Assembly (NCBI RefSeq): GCF_032341995.1
Contig: NZ_CP135439.1
Coordinates: 2,935,501-2,999,500, forward strand
Length of the DNA: 64,000 bases
Reading direction: 5' to 3'
Source: Domibacillus sp. DTU_2020_1001157_1_SI_ALB_TIR_016
GTDB taxonomy: Bacteria; Bacillota; Bacilli; Bacillales; Domibacillaceae
Shown: piece by piece, positions 26,594-40,329 of the stretch
Position numbering within the stretch: position 1 is the first letter of the stretch
Layout of the letters: the number at the start of each line of letters is the position of its first letter
Position numbers and translations under genes: made by a program
Notes under the pieces: generated by a model
What the model was told of the DNA's origin: nothing
Database searches by the model: none
What the model saw: the letters and a program-made list of their open reading frames with translations, nothing else

Positions 26594-27293
26594 GGCCTGC
26601 CGCCTTCTTTTCATTTGCCTCAATCCACTTAGCTTCTGCTTCAGCAAGACGTGCATAATTTGGTACAACCTCTGTCGGGTTACTTTCCACTGCCGCCCCG
26701 AGCGCTAAAAGAGCAGCCGGGCGGGTATAAGGAACGGCTCTGCCAGCAAATACAGCCTGCTCACCCATTTGTTCAGCAATTACTTTCTCATGAATTTTAC
26801 TTTCTTGCCCCACAAATAAAACCGGCTCCTTTTGAAGAAGCAGCTCTGTGCACCATTCCGCCACCGAAACATTCCGATCTTCCAAAACGGGCTGAACCGC
26901 GCCATTTGACAAGCGGTATAAACCCGTGAAAATGCGTCCACGCCGCGCATCAAAAACCGGGCAGACAAGTCCATCTACCACGGGAGCTGAAGCAGCCAGT
27001 GAAGCGAGACCAGAAACGGCAGCCAATGGAATATTTAATGTCCAGGCCAACGTTTTGGCGATTGTTACACCAATACGAACTCCTGTATATGAGCCCGGAC
27101 CATTTGTTACAATAATCTTTTCCAAATCTTCCGGCTTTATGTCTGCTTCATTCATTAACGTTTGAATAGCCGGCATTACCCGGATAGAATGATTCTTTTT
27201 CACATTTGTTACCTGCTCTGCCAGAATGACGTCTCCATCTGCGAGACCGATCGACAGCGTATAAGTAGAGGTATCAATCGCTAATGTTTTCAA
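26586..27293 (-). CDS. tsaB: t6A biosynthesis scaffold TsaB
   Basis: 235-residue inactive TsaD paralogue that dimerises with TsaD. Opening MKTLAIDTSTYTLSIGLADG and TNGPGSYTGVRIGVTIAK are diagnostic, and the metal-site histidines of TsaD are absent, as expected. Overlaps tsaE by 20 bases and rimI by 8. Confidence 0.95.
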   Translation of the reverse strand: MKTLAIDTSTYTLSIGLADGDVILAEQVTNVKKNHSIRVMPAIQTLMNEADIKPEDLEKIIVTNGPGSYTGVRIGVTIAKTLAWTLNIPLAAVSGLASLAASAPVVDGLVCPVFDARRGRIFTGLYRLSNGAVQPVLEDRNVSVAEWCTELLLQKEPVLFVGQESKIHEKVIAEQMGEQAVFAGRAVPYTRPAALLALGAAVESNPTEVVPNYARLAEAEAKWIEANEKKAAGRE

Positions 27294-27753
27294 ATGTATT
27301 CACCTTCTCAAGAATGCGGACATATCGATCCCCATTCAGTGTTAATTGTACTTTTCGCTGCCCTTCTACACCAGTGTGGAAGAGATTGATTTGTATGTAC
27401 TCTTCCGGAAGCTGGTCTGCGATTAAATGGGCCCATTCCACGACCGTAATGCCATTACCGTAAAAGTATTCATCAAAGCCCAGATCTTCTGATTCTTCCC
27501 CTAGCCGGTAAACGTCCATATGGTAAAGAGGATAGGTGCCTTCATATTCTTTGATGATGGTAAATGTTGGACTGTTTACATTTTTCGTGACACCTAATGC
27601 TTTTGCCAAATGTTGGGTAAATGTTGTTTTTCCCGCTCCTAAGTCGCCTTCAAGCAGCAAGACGTCGCCTGGACGAAGCGTATCAGCCAGCGCACTGGCA
27701 AATGCGCTCATTTCTTCCAAATTGTTTAACGTCCATGTATAAGAAGATGTCAT
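27274..27753 (-). CDS. tsaE: t6A biosynthesis ATPase TsaE
   Basis: 159-residue P-loop ATPase that recycles the TsaBD complex. Walker A GDLGAGKTTFTQ (about 37) and VNSPTFTIIKEYEG, MDVYRL and VVEWAH are family hallmarks. First gene of the tsaE-tsaB-rimI-tsaD operon. It begins about 25 bases after the terminator that ends the rRNA-tRNA transcript, so a promoter must lie within or next to that terminator; I do not see a clean one. Confidence 0.95.
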   Translation of the reverse strand: MTSSYTWTLNNLEEMSAFASALADTLRPGDVLLLEGDLGAGKTTFTQHLAKALGVTKNVNSPTFTIIKEYEGTYPLYHMDVYRLGEESEDLGFDEYFYGNGITVVEWAHLIADQLPEEYIQINLFHTGVEGQRKVQLTLNGDRYVRILEKVNTFENISD

Positions 27754-27773
27754 GTGTCCGCCTTCTTTCCTCG

Positions 27774-27809
27774 AAAAAAAACCTTAGGATAATGATGATC
27801 CTAAGGTTT
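27774..27809 (-). terminator. Terminator of the rRNA-tRNA operon
   Basis: Minus-strand stem AAACCTTAGGAT / ATCCTAAGGTTT with a 7-base loop followed by a run of seven T's. It separates the last tRNA from tsaE. Confidence 0.9.
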
Positions 27810-27857
27810 CTGATTGTATCTTTATTATATCGAATAATTGCGTATTCTAAAAGAAAA

Positions 27858-27934
27858 TGGCGGTCCGGACGGGACTCGAACCCGCGACCTCCTGCGTGAC
27901 AGGCAGGCATTCTAACCAACTGAACTACCGGACC
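27858..27934 (-). tRNA. tRNA-Asp (GTC), last gene of the operon
   Basis: 77 bases with encoded CCA. Acceptor GGTCCGG / CCGGACC, anticodon loop CTGTCAC gives GTC. The sequence is identical to the tRNA-Asp at 33838. Confidence 0.96.
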
Positions 27935-27939
27935 AACGA

Positions 27940-28013
<74 letters not shown>

Positions 28014-28049
28014 ACGATAAAAAGAAAATATATAATTTTAATCCTTCAC

Positions 28050-28167
<118 letters not shown>

Positions 28168-28261
28168 TATGAAGTTTGAAAGAAGTGTTCTTTCAAAACT
28201 GGATAGAAGCGTTATTGTATGGGCAAAAACCTTTCGGTTACACGCCAAGTGTACATTGATT

Positions 28262-31189
<2,928 letters not shown>

Positions 31190-31270
31190 AAAATGGCGGT
31201 GTATCTTACTCGGTTTTTTGCTTTGGTCATACAATGTGTTGCTTCTATCCAGTTTTCAAAGAACATAATA

Positions 31271-31346
31271 TGGTGGAGCCTAGCGGGATCGAACCGCTGA
31301 CCTCCTGCGTGCAAAGCAGGCGCTCTCCCAGCTGAGCTAAGGCCCC
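31271..31346 (-). tRNA. tRNA-Ala (TGC) in the 16S-23S spacer
   Basis: 76 bases with encoded CCA. Acceptor GGGGCCT / AGGCTCC, anticodon loop TTTGCAC gives TGC. Confidence 0.96.
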
Positions 31347-31363
31347 ATATAAAGAAGTAAGAA

Positions 31364-31440
<77 letters not shown>

Positions 31441-31532
31441 CTACTTCCATTATGAAGTTTCAGATTGAACCTTCAAAACTGAACAAAATCAAACGTCAAA
31501 CGTTTGCGAGAACCAAGTTCTCACTTCCGTAA

Positions 31533-33093
<1,561 letters not shown>

Positions 33094-33116
33094 AAGTGTT
33101 TGACTTGCTCATTTGT

Positions 33117-33149
33117 TTCCATTAAAAACACGGGGTGTTTTTAATGGAA
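33117..33149 (-). other. Long hairpin in the 16S leader
   Basis: A 15-bp perfect stem (TTCCATTAAAAACAC / GTGTTTTTAATGG) with a 3-base loop, about 25 bases before 16S. Probably an RNase III or processing structure between the tRNA array and 16S rRNA; a terminator role is unlikely because the T-run is missing. Confidence 0.5.
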
Positions 33150-33211
33150 GATAAAAATTTAAAACGTTGACGTTTTTATTGATTTTGTTCAGTTTTCAAT
33201 GTTCAATTTTC

Positions 33212-33285
33212 TGGAGCGGGTGATGGGAATCGAACCCACGACATCAGCTTGGAAGGCTGAGGTTTTACCATTAAACTACACCCGC
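33212..33285 (-). tRNA. tRNA-Gly (TCC)
   Basis: 74 bases with encoded CCA. Acceptor GCGGGTG / CACCCGC, anticodon loop CTTCCAA gives TCC. Immediately upstream of the 16S leader. Confidence 0.96.
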
Positions 33286-33298
33286 ATAAAAATGAAGA

Positions 33299-33372
33299 TC
33301 GGGAAGACAGGATTCGAACCTGCGACCCCTTGGTCCCAAACCAAGTGCTCTACCAAGCTGAGCTACTTCCCG
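33299..33372 (-). tRNA. tRNA-Pro (TGG)
   Basis: Acceptor CGGGAAG / CTTCCCG, anticodon loop TTTGGGA gives TGG. CCA not encoded. Confidence 0.95.
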
Positions 33373-33390
33373 TTAAATAAGATAATAAAA

Positions 33391-33467
33391 TGGCGCGCCC
33401 GAGAGGACTCGAACCTCTAACCGCTTGATTCGTAGTCAAGTACTCTATCCAATTGAGCTACGGGCGC
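33391..33467 (-). tRNA. tRNA-Arg (ACG)
   Basis: 77 bases with encoded CCA. Acceptor GCGCCCG / CGGGCGC, anticodon loop CTACGAA gives ACG (read as ICG after deamination). Confidence 0.96.
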
Positions 33468-33476
33468 TTATTTATT

Positions 33477-33562
<86 letters not shown>

Positions 33563-33663
33563 ATAAAAGCGTTCCGCGCACCAAATTGTCGCTTGCCAAC
33601 AAAATAATATTTTACATGAACTTCATTGCCTTGTCAACACTTTTTTAAAAGTTTTCGAAGGAA

Positions 33664-33739
33664 TGGTGAGCCATGAAGGACTCGAACCTTCGACCCTCTG
33701 ATTAAAAGTCAGATGCTCTACCGACTGAGCTAATGGCTC
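33664..33739 (-). tRNA. tRNA-Lys (TTT)
   Basis: 76 bases with encoded CCA. Acceptor GAGCCAT / ATGGCTC, anticodon loop CTTTTAA gives TTT. A 100-base AT-rich gap separates it from the following tRNA-Leu. Confidence 0.96.
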
Positions 33740-33746
33740 AAAAAAA

Positions 33747-33821
33747 TGGCTGGGCTAGAAGGATTCGAACCTTCGCGTGACGGAGTCAAAGTCCGTTGCC
33801 TTACCGCTTGGCTATAGCCCA
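33747..33821 (-). tRNA. tRNA-Gln (TTG)
   Basis: 75 bases with encoded CCA. Acceptor TGGGCTA / TAGCCCA, anticodon loop TTTGACT gives TTG. Confidence 0.95.
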
Positions 33822-33837
33822 ATACTTTCTTTGAAAA

Positions 33838-33914
33838 TGGCGGTCCGGACGGGACTCGAACCCGCGACCTCCTGCGTGACAGGCAGGCATTCTAACCAAC
33901 TGAACTACCGGACC
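33838..33914 (-). tRNA. tRNA-Asp (GTC), first copy in transcription order
   Basis: 77 bases with encoded CCA, identical in sequence to the tRNA-Asp at 27858 at the other end of the operon, including four A's before the CCA on the plus strand. Confidence 0.96.
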
Positions 33915-33966
33915 ATGGAATATTAAACATAAAGAAGGGAAACCGGTGAAGCCGGCTTCCCGACGA

Positions 33967-34038
33967 TGACCCCTACGGGATTCGAACCCGTGTTACCGCC
34001 GTGAAAGGGCGGTGTCTTAACCGCTTGACCAAGGGGCC
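33967..34038 (-). tRNA. tRNA-Glu (TTC)
   Basis: 72 bases, CCA not encoded. Acceptor GGCCCCT / AGGGGTC, anticodon loop CTTTCAC gives TTC. Confidence 0.95.
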
Positions 34039-34052
34039 TTAAAAATAAAATC

Positions 34053-34143
34053 TGGCGGAGAAGGAGGGATTTGAACCCTCGCGCCGGTTACCCGACCTAC
34101 ACCCTTAGCAGGGGCGCCTCTTCAGCCTCTTGAGTACTTCCCC
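34053..34143 (-). tRNA. tRNA-Ser (GCT)
   Basis: 91 bases, class II with a long variable arm, CCA encoded. Acceptor GGGGAAG / CTTCTCC, anticodon loop CTGCTAA gives GCT. Confidence 0.95.
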
Positions 34144-34147
34144 AGAT

Positions 34148-34222
34148 TGGCTCCGCAGGCAAGACTCGAACTTGCGACCGATCGGTTAACAGCCGATTGC
34201 TCTACCACTGAGCTACTGCGGA
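34148..34222 (-). tRNA. tRNA-Asn (GTT), first gene of the operon
   Basis: 75 bases with encoded CCA. Acceptor TCCGCAG / CTGCGGA, anticodon loop CTGTTAA gives GTT. It lies 31 bases after the promoter -10. Confidence 0.96.
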
Positions 34223-34252
34223 ATAACGAATGTTATCTTATCGACACTTAGT

Positions 34253-34282
34253 ATTATAAACCAATTACTCATTTATAGTCAA
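34253..34282 (-). promoter_or_regulatory. Promoter of the tRNA-rRNA operon
   Basis: TTGACT (34282-34277), 18 bp, TATAAT (34258-34253) on the minus strand, preceded by an AT-rich tract that could act as an UP element. No other strong promoter was seen before 16S, so the tRNAs and rRNAs may share it. Confidence 0.8.
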
Positions 34283-34329
34283 CAACTTTTTTAACTGTTT
34301 TTCAATATTTATTAATTGAACACCGTTAT

Positions 34330-34366
34330 AAAAAAAGCTGCTCAATTAAAATATCAATTGAAGCAG
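34330..34366 (-). terminator. Terminator after sprT
   Basis: Minus-strand GCTGCTTCAATT / AATTGAGCAGC stem (34337-34366) followed by a T-run, just beyond the sprT stop. Confidence 0.85.
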
Positions 34367-34381
34367 CAATTGTCAACATCA

Positions 34382-34849
34382 TTATTCGATAATTTCTTTT
34401 AAAACTCCCCGGCATGCCCCGCATACATATCTTGATGTGTTAATACGCCGGTATCTTTTATACTTTATTCCGCATGCTGAGCATTTATAAAAAACAATCT
34501 TTCTTTGTTTCTGCTTCCCTTCCTGTTCTGGAAGTGTCCTGCAGTGACGCGGCGATCCGGTTTGTTTCAGCAGCTCTTTAAAGTCCTCATCTCCATGCTT
34601 GTACCCTTTCCCTTGCAGGTGAAGATGGTAATGGCACAGCTCGTGCTTCAAAATACCAATGAGTTCTTCTTCTCCAAACGCTTCAATGTATTTTTCATTC
34701 ACTTCAATATTGTGAGATACAAGCAGGTAGCGGCCTCCGGTTGTCCGAAGCCGCTTGTTAATATATGCCCGGTGCAGAAAAGGCCGATTAAAAAAACGTT
34801 CTGACAGCTCTTCTGTCAGCTTTTGAATCATTTTATCGCTCGTTTTCAT
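34382..34849 (-). CDS. sprT: SprT-like zinc metalloprotein
   Basis: 155-residue SprT-family protein (ydcK position). It has the zinc protease motif HELCHYHLH (about 88-96) and a C-terminal zinc ribbon with CSACG and CGACR. SprT/Spartan relatives cut DNA-protein crosslinks, but activity of the bacterial short form is not established. Its ATG overlaps the tex stop (ATGA), so it is translated with tex. Ends at a strong terminator before the tRNA promoter. Confidence 0.9.
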   Translation of the reverse strand: MKTSDKMIQKLTEELSERFFNRPFLHRAYINKRLRTTGGRYLLVSHNIEVNEKYIEAFGEEELIGILKHELCHYHLHLQGKGYKHGDEDFKELLKQTGSPRHCRTLPEQEGKQKQRKIVFYKCSACGIKYKRYRRINTSRYVCGACRGVLKEIIE

Positions 34850-36996
34850 TTGGATTCGTCTTTAACCATCGTCAATGAAATTCTTCCTTTTCCAGCTTCT
34901 ACAGCCTCTACCCAGACGGTTACAATATCCCCAACCGACACAACGTTGAAAGGATTTTTCACAAATCCTTTTTTCAATTTTGAGATATGAACGAGTCCGT
35001 CCTGCTTTACGCCGATATCTACAAAAGCGCCGAAGTCTGTTACATTCCGAACGGTTCCCTGCAGCTCCATTCCCTTTTGAAGATCCTCCATTTTCAGTAC
35101 ATCTGTTTTTAAAAGCGGCGCCGGCATTTCGTCACGCGGGTCGCGTCCCGGCTTTTGAAGTGAGTCAATAATATCTTTTAATGTCAGCTCGCCAATGCCA
35201 AGCTCCTTTGCTATTTGCTCTGTATTCACCGCCTGAAGAGCAGCTCCCAGCTCTTCTGAACCAATATCCGCCGTTTTAAATCCAAGCGATTTCAACAGAG
35301 CGGTTGTTTCTTTATAGCTTTCCGGATGAATAGGTGTCCGGTCAAGCGGTTCTTCTCCATCTGTAATACGCAGAAAGCCAATGCACTGTTCAAAGGTTTT
35401 CCCGCCAAGACGCGGCACTTTTTTGATCACAGAACGCTTCGTGAATTTTCCGTTTTCTTCTCGATATTGAACAATATTTTTGGCTACTGTTTTATTTAAT
35501 CCCGCTACGTGTTCAAGCAGCGAAGGAGAAGCTGTATTCACATCCACACCCACACGGTTTACGGCTGTTTCTACCACGAATGCAAGCGAGCTGGATAATT
35601 TCTTTTGGGATACATCGTGCTGGTACTGGCCTACGCCAATCGATTGCGGATCGATTTTTACCAGCTCCGCCAACGGGTCTTGAATGCGGCGCCCAATCGA
35701 CACAGCACTTCTTTCCTCTACTTGAAGGTGAGGAAACTCCTCGCGTGCAATATCAGACGCGGAATACACGCTGGCCCCTGCTTCATTTACAATAATATAA
35801 GCGGCTTTTTTCTTGAGGCTCGGCAGCATTTCTACTACAAACTGTTCGGTTTCCCTTGAAGCCGTCCCGTTTCCAATGGCAATAATATCTGCTTCAAACT
35901 CCTCTGCAAGCTGTTTAAACAGCTCTCTCGCTTCTTTTCTTTTTCCTTCTCCTGTATGCGGATACATGACTTTAATCGCTAGAACTTTTCCTGTTTCATC
36001 TACAACCGCCATTTTACATCCTGTTCGGTATGCCGGATCAACTGCAAGCACCACTTTTCCTTTTAACGGCGGCTGGAGCAGAAGATTTTTTAAGTTCTCC
36101 GAAAAAATGTGGATAGCCCGTTCTTCTGCCGCTTCTGTCAGTTCATTCCGCACTTCTCTTTCTACAGAGGGGCGAATAAGACGCTTGTATGCATCCCGGG
36201 CCGCATCCAATAGAATCGGGGCTGCGGGGCTTTGTTCATCTCGAATGAATTTCTTTGCTAAATAGCCGATCACACGCTCTTCATCAAAAGAGACAGCTAC
36301 CTTTAATACTCCTTCACTTTCGCCTCGGTTCACAGCAAGCGTGCGGTGGGGAGCAATTTTATTAATGGGCTCTTCATACTCGTAATACATTTTAAAGACT
36401 TCTTTTTCATCTTCACCTTTTAACTCTGTTTTTATTTTTCCATATTTCGTCATATCAAGCCGGATACGCTCCCGAACTGCTGCATCATCTGCAATAGTCT
36501 CTGCAACGATATCCGCTGCGCCTTGAAGAGCGGCTTCTGTGTTTTCTACTTGTTCATTTATATATTGTTGAGCTTCCTGATCGATTTGTGCGTCTTTAGG
36601 ACAGGATAGAAGCCACTTGGCCAAAGGCTCTAAACCTTTTTCTTTTGCAACGGACGCTTTCGTACGCTTTTTTTGCTTAAACGGACGGTAGATGTCCTCT
36701 ACAGCCCGCAATGTTGCTGCTGCCTCAATCGCTGCTGCGATATCAGGAGTCATTTTTTGCTGTTCGGTAATCGAACGGGCAACCTCTTCTTTCCGCTGCT
36801 CAAGATTTTTACGATATGTATATTGCTCTAAGATTGTTCGAATTTCGACTTCATCCAGTGATCCGGTCATTTCTTTTCGATACCGGGCAATAAAGGGGAT
36901 TGTATTCCCTTCTTCTGTTAGCTGAATAACAGCTTTTACTTGTTTCACACTGGTTTTTGTATCTGCTGCCGCTGCTTTAATTAATTGTTCCTCCAT
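34846..36996 (-). CDS. tex: Tex RNA-binding transcription accessory protein
   Basis: 716-residue protein with the Tex_N helix-turn-helix region ([21 protein letters not shown], residues 33-53 approx.), a YqgF-like RNase-H fold ([18 protein letters not shown]), helix-hairpin-helix motifs ([17 protein letters not shown]) and a C-terminal S1 domain ([17 protein letters not shown]). The open frame runs 27 codons further upstream, but ATG 36996 has GGAGG seven bases before it. Found in most bacteria; binds RNA and affects transcription of stress genes. It follows the sigma-B operon terminator, and sprT is its partner. Confidence 0.94.
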   Translation of the reverse strand: MEEQLIKAAAADTKTSVKQVKAVIQLTEEGNTIPFIARYRKEMTGSLDEVEIRTILEQYTYRKNLEQRKEEVARSITEQQKMTPDIAAAIEAAATLRAVEDIYRPFKQKKRTKASVAKEKGLEPLAKWLLSCPKDAQIDQEAQQYINEQVENTEAALQGAADIVAETIADDAAVRERIRLDMTKYGKIKTELKGEDEKEVFKMYYEYEEPINKIAPHRTLAVNRGESEGVLKVAVSFDEERVIGYLAKKFIRDEQSPAAPILLDAARDAYKRLIRPSVEREVRNELTEAAEERAIHIFSENLKNLLLQPPLKGKVVLAVDPAYRTGCKMAVVDETGKVLAIKVMYPHTGEGKRKEARELFKQLAEEFEADIIAIGNGTASRETEQFVVEMLPSLKKKAAYIIVNEAGASVYSASDIAREEFPHLQVEERSAVSIGRRIQDPLAELVKIDPQSIGVGQYQHDVSQKKLSSSLAFVVETAVNRVGVDVNTASPSLLEHVAGLNKTVAKNIVQYREENGKFTKRSVIKKVPRLGGKTFEQCIGFLRITDGEEPLDRTPIHPESYKETTALLKSLGFKTADIGSEELGAALQAVNTEQIAKELGIGELTLKDIIDSLQKPGRDPRDEMPAPLLKTDVLKMEDLQKGMELQGTVRNVTDFGAFVDIGVKQDGLVHISKLKKGFVKNPFNVVSVGDIVTVWVEAVEAGKGRISLTMVKDESK

Positions 36997-37036
36997 ACAT
37001 GTGCCTCCGCTTCTTTCTTGAATATTCATATTGTAG

Positions 37037-37072
37037 CAAAAAAAGAAAAAACCCGCTGATTCACAGCAGGTT
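37037..37072 (-). terminator. Terminator of the sigB operon
   Basis: Minus-strand CCTGCTG / CAGCGGG stem followed by TTTTTTCTTTTTTT. The rsbX stop codon is inside the hairpin loop. Confidence 0.85.
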
Positions 37073-37660
37073 GCCAACTAAAAAGGTTGCATCGTCATTT
37101 GATTTTAAAGCGACAGCGTCCAGTTCTGCCGCAATTTGTTCTGTACTCCGGTAGCGCATCAGCTCTTTTGTGTTAAGCAAATTAACGCCATCTGAATGAA
37201 CAAGAAATTTACTGCCCGGCTCATATGTAAAGCGTTCCATTCTATACCTTTGCGGACGGCCGGATAAATAACCGGTGACAGGCAGAGGGTACGTAAGTTT
37301 TCCATCTTTAGCATATAAGTAAAAACGAATATTGCCAACGCACGTATATTCGAAACTTCGTGCTTTAAAATCAATTTTAAACAGTGCAACCGCCGCTCCA
37401 CGTTTTTGAAACATGGCGGTGTTAATTAAATTCATCATTCCTTCGACCGATTCTTCCTGCCAATCCCGTTTCACAATTTCCGCCGCTGCTTGTGATGACT
37501 CATAGGCATAGCGGCCGCTTCCAAGGCCGTCTGCAAGCAAACAAACAAACGAGTTTCCCTCCTGCGCAAAATAATAGGTATCCCCGCAAAAAGAATTTCC
37601 GTATTTTGAATGTGTACCTGCTATTAATTCCAGCTGTTCATTTTGTATTTTTTCCATCAA
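37061..37660 (-). CDS. rsbX: Serine phosphatase RsbX
   Basis: 199-residue PP2C phosphatase that dephosphorylates RsbS and RsbR to reset the stressosome. Visible are YGNSFCGDTYYF, CLLADGLGSGRYAYESSQ and FLVHSDGVN, the PP2C metal-binding sets. Overlaps sigB by four bases. Last gene of the sigma-B-inducible unit, as in B. subtilis, providing negative feedback. Confidence 0.93.
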   Translation of the reverse strand: MMEKIQNEQLELIAGTHSKYGNSFCGDTYYFAQEGNSFVCLLADGLGSGRYAYESSQAAAEIVKRDWQEESVEGMMNLINTAMFQKRGAAVALFKIDFKARSFEYTCVGNIRFYLYAKDGKLTYPLPVTGYLSGRPQRYRMERFTYEPGSKFLVHSDGVNLLNTKELMRYRSTEQIAAELDAVALKSNDDATFLVGNLL

Positions 37661-38451
37661 GAAAGGTGCTCCGTTGAATAGGCCTCAGCATGAATCGCTT
37701 CTTTCAACTTTTTAATAGCCCTTCTTTGCAGCCGGGAAACATGCATTTGGGAAATGCCAAGCTTGTCCCCTGCGTCTTTTTGACTCAGGTTTTCAAGATA
37801 GGTAAATTGTATAATCTGCTTTTCCCGGTCGGATAACACATGTAATACTTTTTCAAGAACAAGGCGCTGGTCGACACGCTCATATCCTTCTTCACGGTTC
37901 CCAACAATATCAAGAAGCGTTACCGTGCTTCCATCCGAATCGGCTTCAATGGAATGATCCACTGATAACGCCTGATAGCTTTTGCCCATCTCCATTGCTT
38001 CCAATACTTCTTCCTCTGAAATATCAAGATAATGGGCGATCTCATCAACGCGGGGTGACCGCTGAAGAGAAGTGGTTAATTCTTCATTCGCTGATTTAAT
38101 TTTTGGGCCTAGTTCTTTTATGCGCCTCGGTACATGTACACTCCATGTTTTATCGCGCAAAAATCGCTTGATTTCCCCTACAATAGTCGGAATGGCAAAT
38201 GCTTCAAAGCTTTTCCCAAAAGAATCGTCATAGCGGCGGATTGCTCCCAGCAGTCCCATCATCCCTACTTGCACGATGTCTTCATGGTGGGAACGCCCTT
38301 TTGAATATTTTCTGGCAATAGACTCCACCAATCCATGATAATGTTTCACAAGCTTATCTTGAGCGTCCCGGTCTCCGTTTTCCTGAAAAGCCTTGATCCA
38401 TTCGATTGCCTGAAGCTTTGCAGCTTGGTTAGGTCGAGATGGTTTCTGCAT
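37657..38451 (-). CDS. sigB: General stress sigma factor SigB
   Basis: 264-residue group III sigma factor. Region 2 reads KYSKGRSHHEDIVQVGMMGL, region 3 KIKSANEELTTSLQRSP, and region 4 includes YLENLSQKDAGDKLGISQMH near residue 220. Directs RNA polymerase to GTTTAA/GGGTAT promoters, one of which drives this same unit. Held inactive by RsbW, encoded immediately upstream with a 23-bp overlap. Full length, no defect. Confidence 0.97.
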   Translation of the reverse strand: MQKPSRPNQAAKLQAIEWIKAFQENGDRDAQDKLVKHYHGLVESIARKYSKGRSHHEDIVQVGMMGLLGAIRRYDDSFGKSFEAFAIPTIVGEIKRFLRDKTWSVHVPRRIKELGPKIKSANEELTTSLQRSPRVDEIAHYLDISEEEVLEAMEMGKSYQALSVDHSIEADSDGSTVTLLDIVGNREEGYERVDQRLVLEKVLHVLSDREKQIIQFTYLENLSQKDAGDKLGISQMHVSRLQRRAIKKLKEAIHAEAYSTEHLS

Positions 38452-38893
38452 CCCTCTCCACCTGCTCTCCTTCGAGATACTTTGTCATAAACAAAGTAAT
38501 CCCTTCATTTTGATGTACTTTCACTTCATCCATCAGTGTTTCGATCAAATAAAGGCCCAGCCCTCCTTCACGAAGGAATTCAACTGACTTTTCTGTATAG
38601 GGCCCCAGTGCCTCTTTTGTTTCTTTAAAATCAAAACTATTCCCGTTATCCGATACAATCACTTCCAGGTGATCCTCATAAAGGCGAAAGCCGATCAGCA
38701 CTTCTCCTTCTTCCCCTTTATAAGCGTGCTGGACAGCATTCGTAATGGCTTCACTTGTTGCAATTTTCAAATCCTCAATCGTGTCATATGAAAAACCCAT
38801 CCGGCTGGCAATACCGGAGAGCGTCAATCTTGTAATACCGACAAATTCTGGCTTGGCCGGGATTTTCATTTCTACATAATCAGCATACGTCAT
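38429..38893 (-). CDS. rsbW: Anti-sigma-B kinase RsbW
   Basis: 154-residue GHKL serine kinase that binds SigB or phosphorylates RsbV. The ATP-binding boxes are ATSEAITNAVQHAYK (N box), VSDNGNSFDF (G1) and GGLGLYLIETLMDE (G2). Partner switching with RsbV sets SigB activity. The 3' end overlaps sigB by 23 bp. Confidence 0.96.
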   Translation of the reverse strand: MTYADYVEMKIPAKPEFVGITRLTLSGIASRMGFSYDTIEDLKIATSEAITNAVQHAYKGEEGEVLIGFRLYEDHLEVIVSDNGNSFDFKETKEALGPYTEKSVEFLREGGLGLYLIETLMDEVKVHQNEGITLFMTKYLEGEQVERDAETIST

Positions 38894-38895
38894 TC

Positions 38896-39225
38896 TTACA
38901 CGCCACCTTCTGATCCAGAATTAATGTTCATGATGTCCGCAAGGCCTGTAATATCGAAAAGACGCTTTAAGCGATCAGATAACCCAACTAGCTTCATGGT
39001 TCCATCATTCGCATTTAAGCTTTTAAAAAGGCCGACGAAAACGCCAAGACCTGTACTGTCCATATATGTAACACCAGACAGGTCAACGACAAGATCCGCT
39101 TCTTTTTTCTCTGTATAAGGAAACGCTGTTTCACGCAATTTTGGTGCCGTGTAGGCATCAATTTCACCTGCAAGTTTGATCGTTGTCTGTTGTTCCTGTT
39201 CTTGTACGTCAATTGAAATATTCAT
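38896..39225 (-). CDS. rsbV: Anti-anti-sigma factor RsbV
   Basis: 109-residue STAS protein. The phosphorylated serine is in YMDSTGLGVFVG (about residue 56-57). When dephosphorylated by RsbU it captures RsbW and frees SigB. First gene of the sigma-B-autoregulated unit, with the promoter directly upstream. Confidence 0.96.
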   Translation of the reverse strand: MNISIDVQEQEQQTTIKLAGEIDAYTAPKLRETAFPYTEKKEADLVVDLSGVTYMDSTGLGVFVGLFKSLNANDGTMKLVGLSDRLKRLFDITGLADIMNINSGSEGGV

Positions 39226-39279
39226 TTAGGATAAACCACCTTTAACATATTAATCGCTTCATTACTCAATATCCCTTTT

Positions 39280-39305
39280 ATACCCTTGGTGCATAAGGAT
39301 TAAAC
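39280..39305 (-). promoter_or_regulatory. Sigma-B promoter of rsbV-rsbW-sigB-rsbX
   Basis: GTTTAA (39305-39300), 14 bp, GGGTAT (39285-39280) matches the SigB consensus. It sits just after the rsbU stop, so SigB amplifies rsbV-W-sigB-rsbX but not rsbRSTU. Confidence 0.92.
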
Positions 39306-39308
39306 CCA

Positions 39309-40319
39309 TTAAGAAGTTCTTTTTAAAATAATGAGCGTAAAATCGTCACGAAGCTGAAAATCCTGTAAATACTCCAGCTCTTTGTACACTTTGTCGGCGA
39401 TATCCTGCGCGTCAAGATGTATGTATTTTTTAATATACCCAATAAGTGTGTCTACCTCTAAAAAACCTTCTTCTGTTCGGCATTCTGTTACACCATCTGA
39501 CATGAGCAGAATAATATCCCCAACTTCTACTTTCCGTTCGTACTCTTTGTACTTTGTTTTCTTATCTACGCCGAGCAGCAGACCTTTTGCCTGCATCTCA
39601 TCAAACTCTCCCGTATCGGCATGATAAAAAAAGCCTGGTTCGTGGCCGGCAGATGAGTAAGAAAAAACATGTGTTTCCGGATTATACAAACCACTGAACA
39701 TGGTAATAAACATTGTCGGGTCTACATTCTGTTCTACAACGCGGTTCAGGCGCTCAAGTACATCGCCCGGGGCCTGGCTGTCCTCCGGCATACTATCCAT
39801 CGAATATTTAATCATCGACATACAAAGGGCTGCAGGAATTCCTTTGCCAATAATATCAGCAATCGCTACACTAATCGCGCCATTTTCATGTGATACAAAA
39901 TGGTAATAGTCTCCGCTCATTTGCTTGGCCGGCACACTGATTGCCCCGATGTCCATAGATGGAATGCGGGGAATCTGTGTGCCAAGAAGTGTCTGCTGCA
40001 TGCTCGCAGCTACTTCGATTTCATTGATCAGTTCTCGCTGGATCGTACGCAAGCTTTGATGCTCACGATACGCCAAGCCATAACTCATCATCACCTCAAG
40101 CAGAATATCAAGCGACAGAAGAAGCGATTCCGGAAGATCCGGTTCAAGATCCATAATGGATGTTTTATGAAGGCTGATCATTTCCTCCGGCGATATTTTA
40201 TACTCGATTGACTTCCGGCTGAATTTTTGGCTCATGTATAAAGCCTGTTCAGTTTGGTCATTAATATACGTCTTTAGTATTTCTTTGTATTCATCGAGCA
40301 TCGTATCTCTGAAATTCAT
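39309..40319 (-). CDS. rsbU: RsbV phosphatase RsbU
   Basis: 336-residue enzyme with an N-terminal RsbT-binding helical domain (1-110) and a PP2C phosphatase domain with MSGDYYHFVSHENGAISVAIADIIGKG and LLMSDGVTE. Activated by RsbT released from the stressosome, it dephosphorylates RsbV under environmental stress. Confidence 0.95.
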   Translation of the reverse strand: MNFRDTMLDEYKEILKTYINDQTEQALYMSQKFSRKSIEYKISPEEMISLHKTSIMDLEPDLPESLLLSLDILLEVMMSYGLAYREHQSLRTIQRELINEIEVAASMQQTLLGTQIPRIPSMDIGAISVPAKQMSGDYYHFVSHENGAISVAIADIIGKGIPAALCMSMIKYSMDSMPEDSQAPGDVLERLNRVVEQNVDPTMFITMFSGLYNPETHVFSYSSAGHEPGFFYHADTGEFDEMQAKGLLLGVDKKTKYKEYERKVEVGDIILLMSDGVTECRTEEGFLEVDTLIGYIKKYIHLDAQDIADKVYKELEYLQDFQLRDDFTLIILKRTS

Positions 40320-40329
40320 CCTCGTCCTC

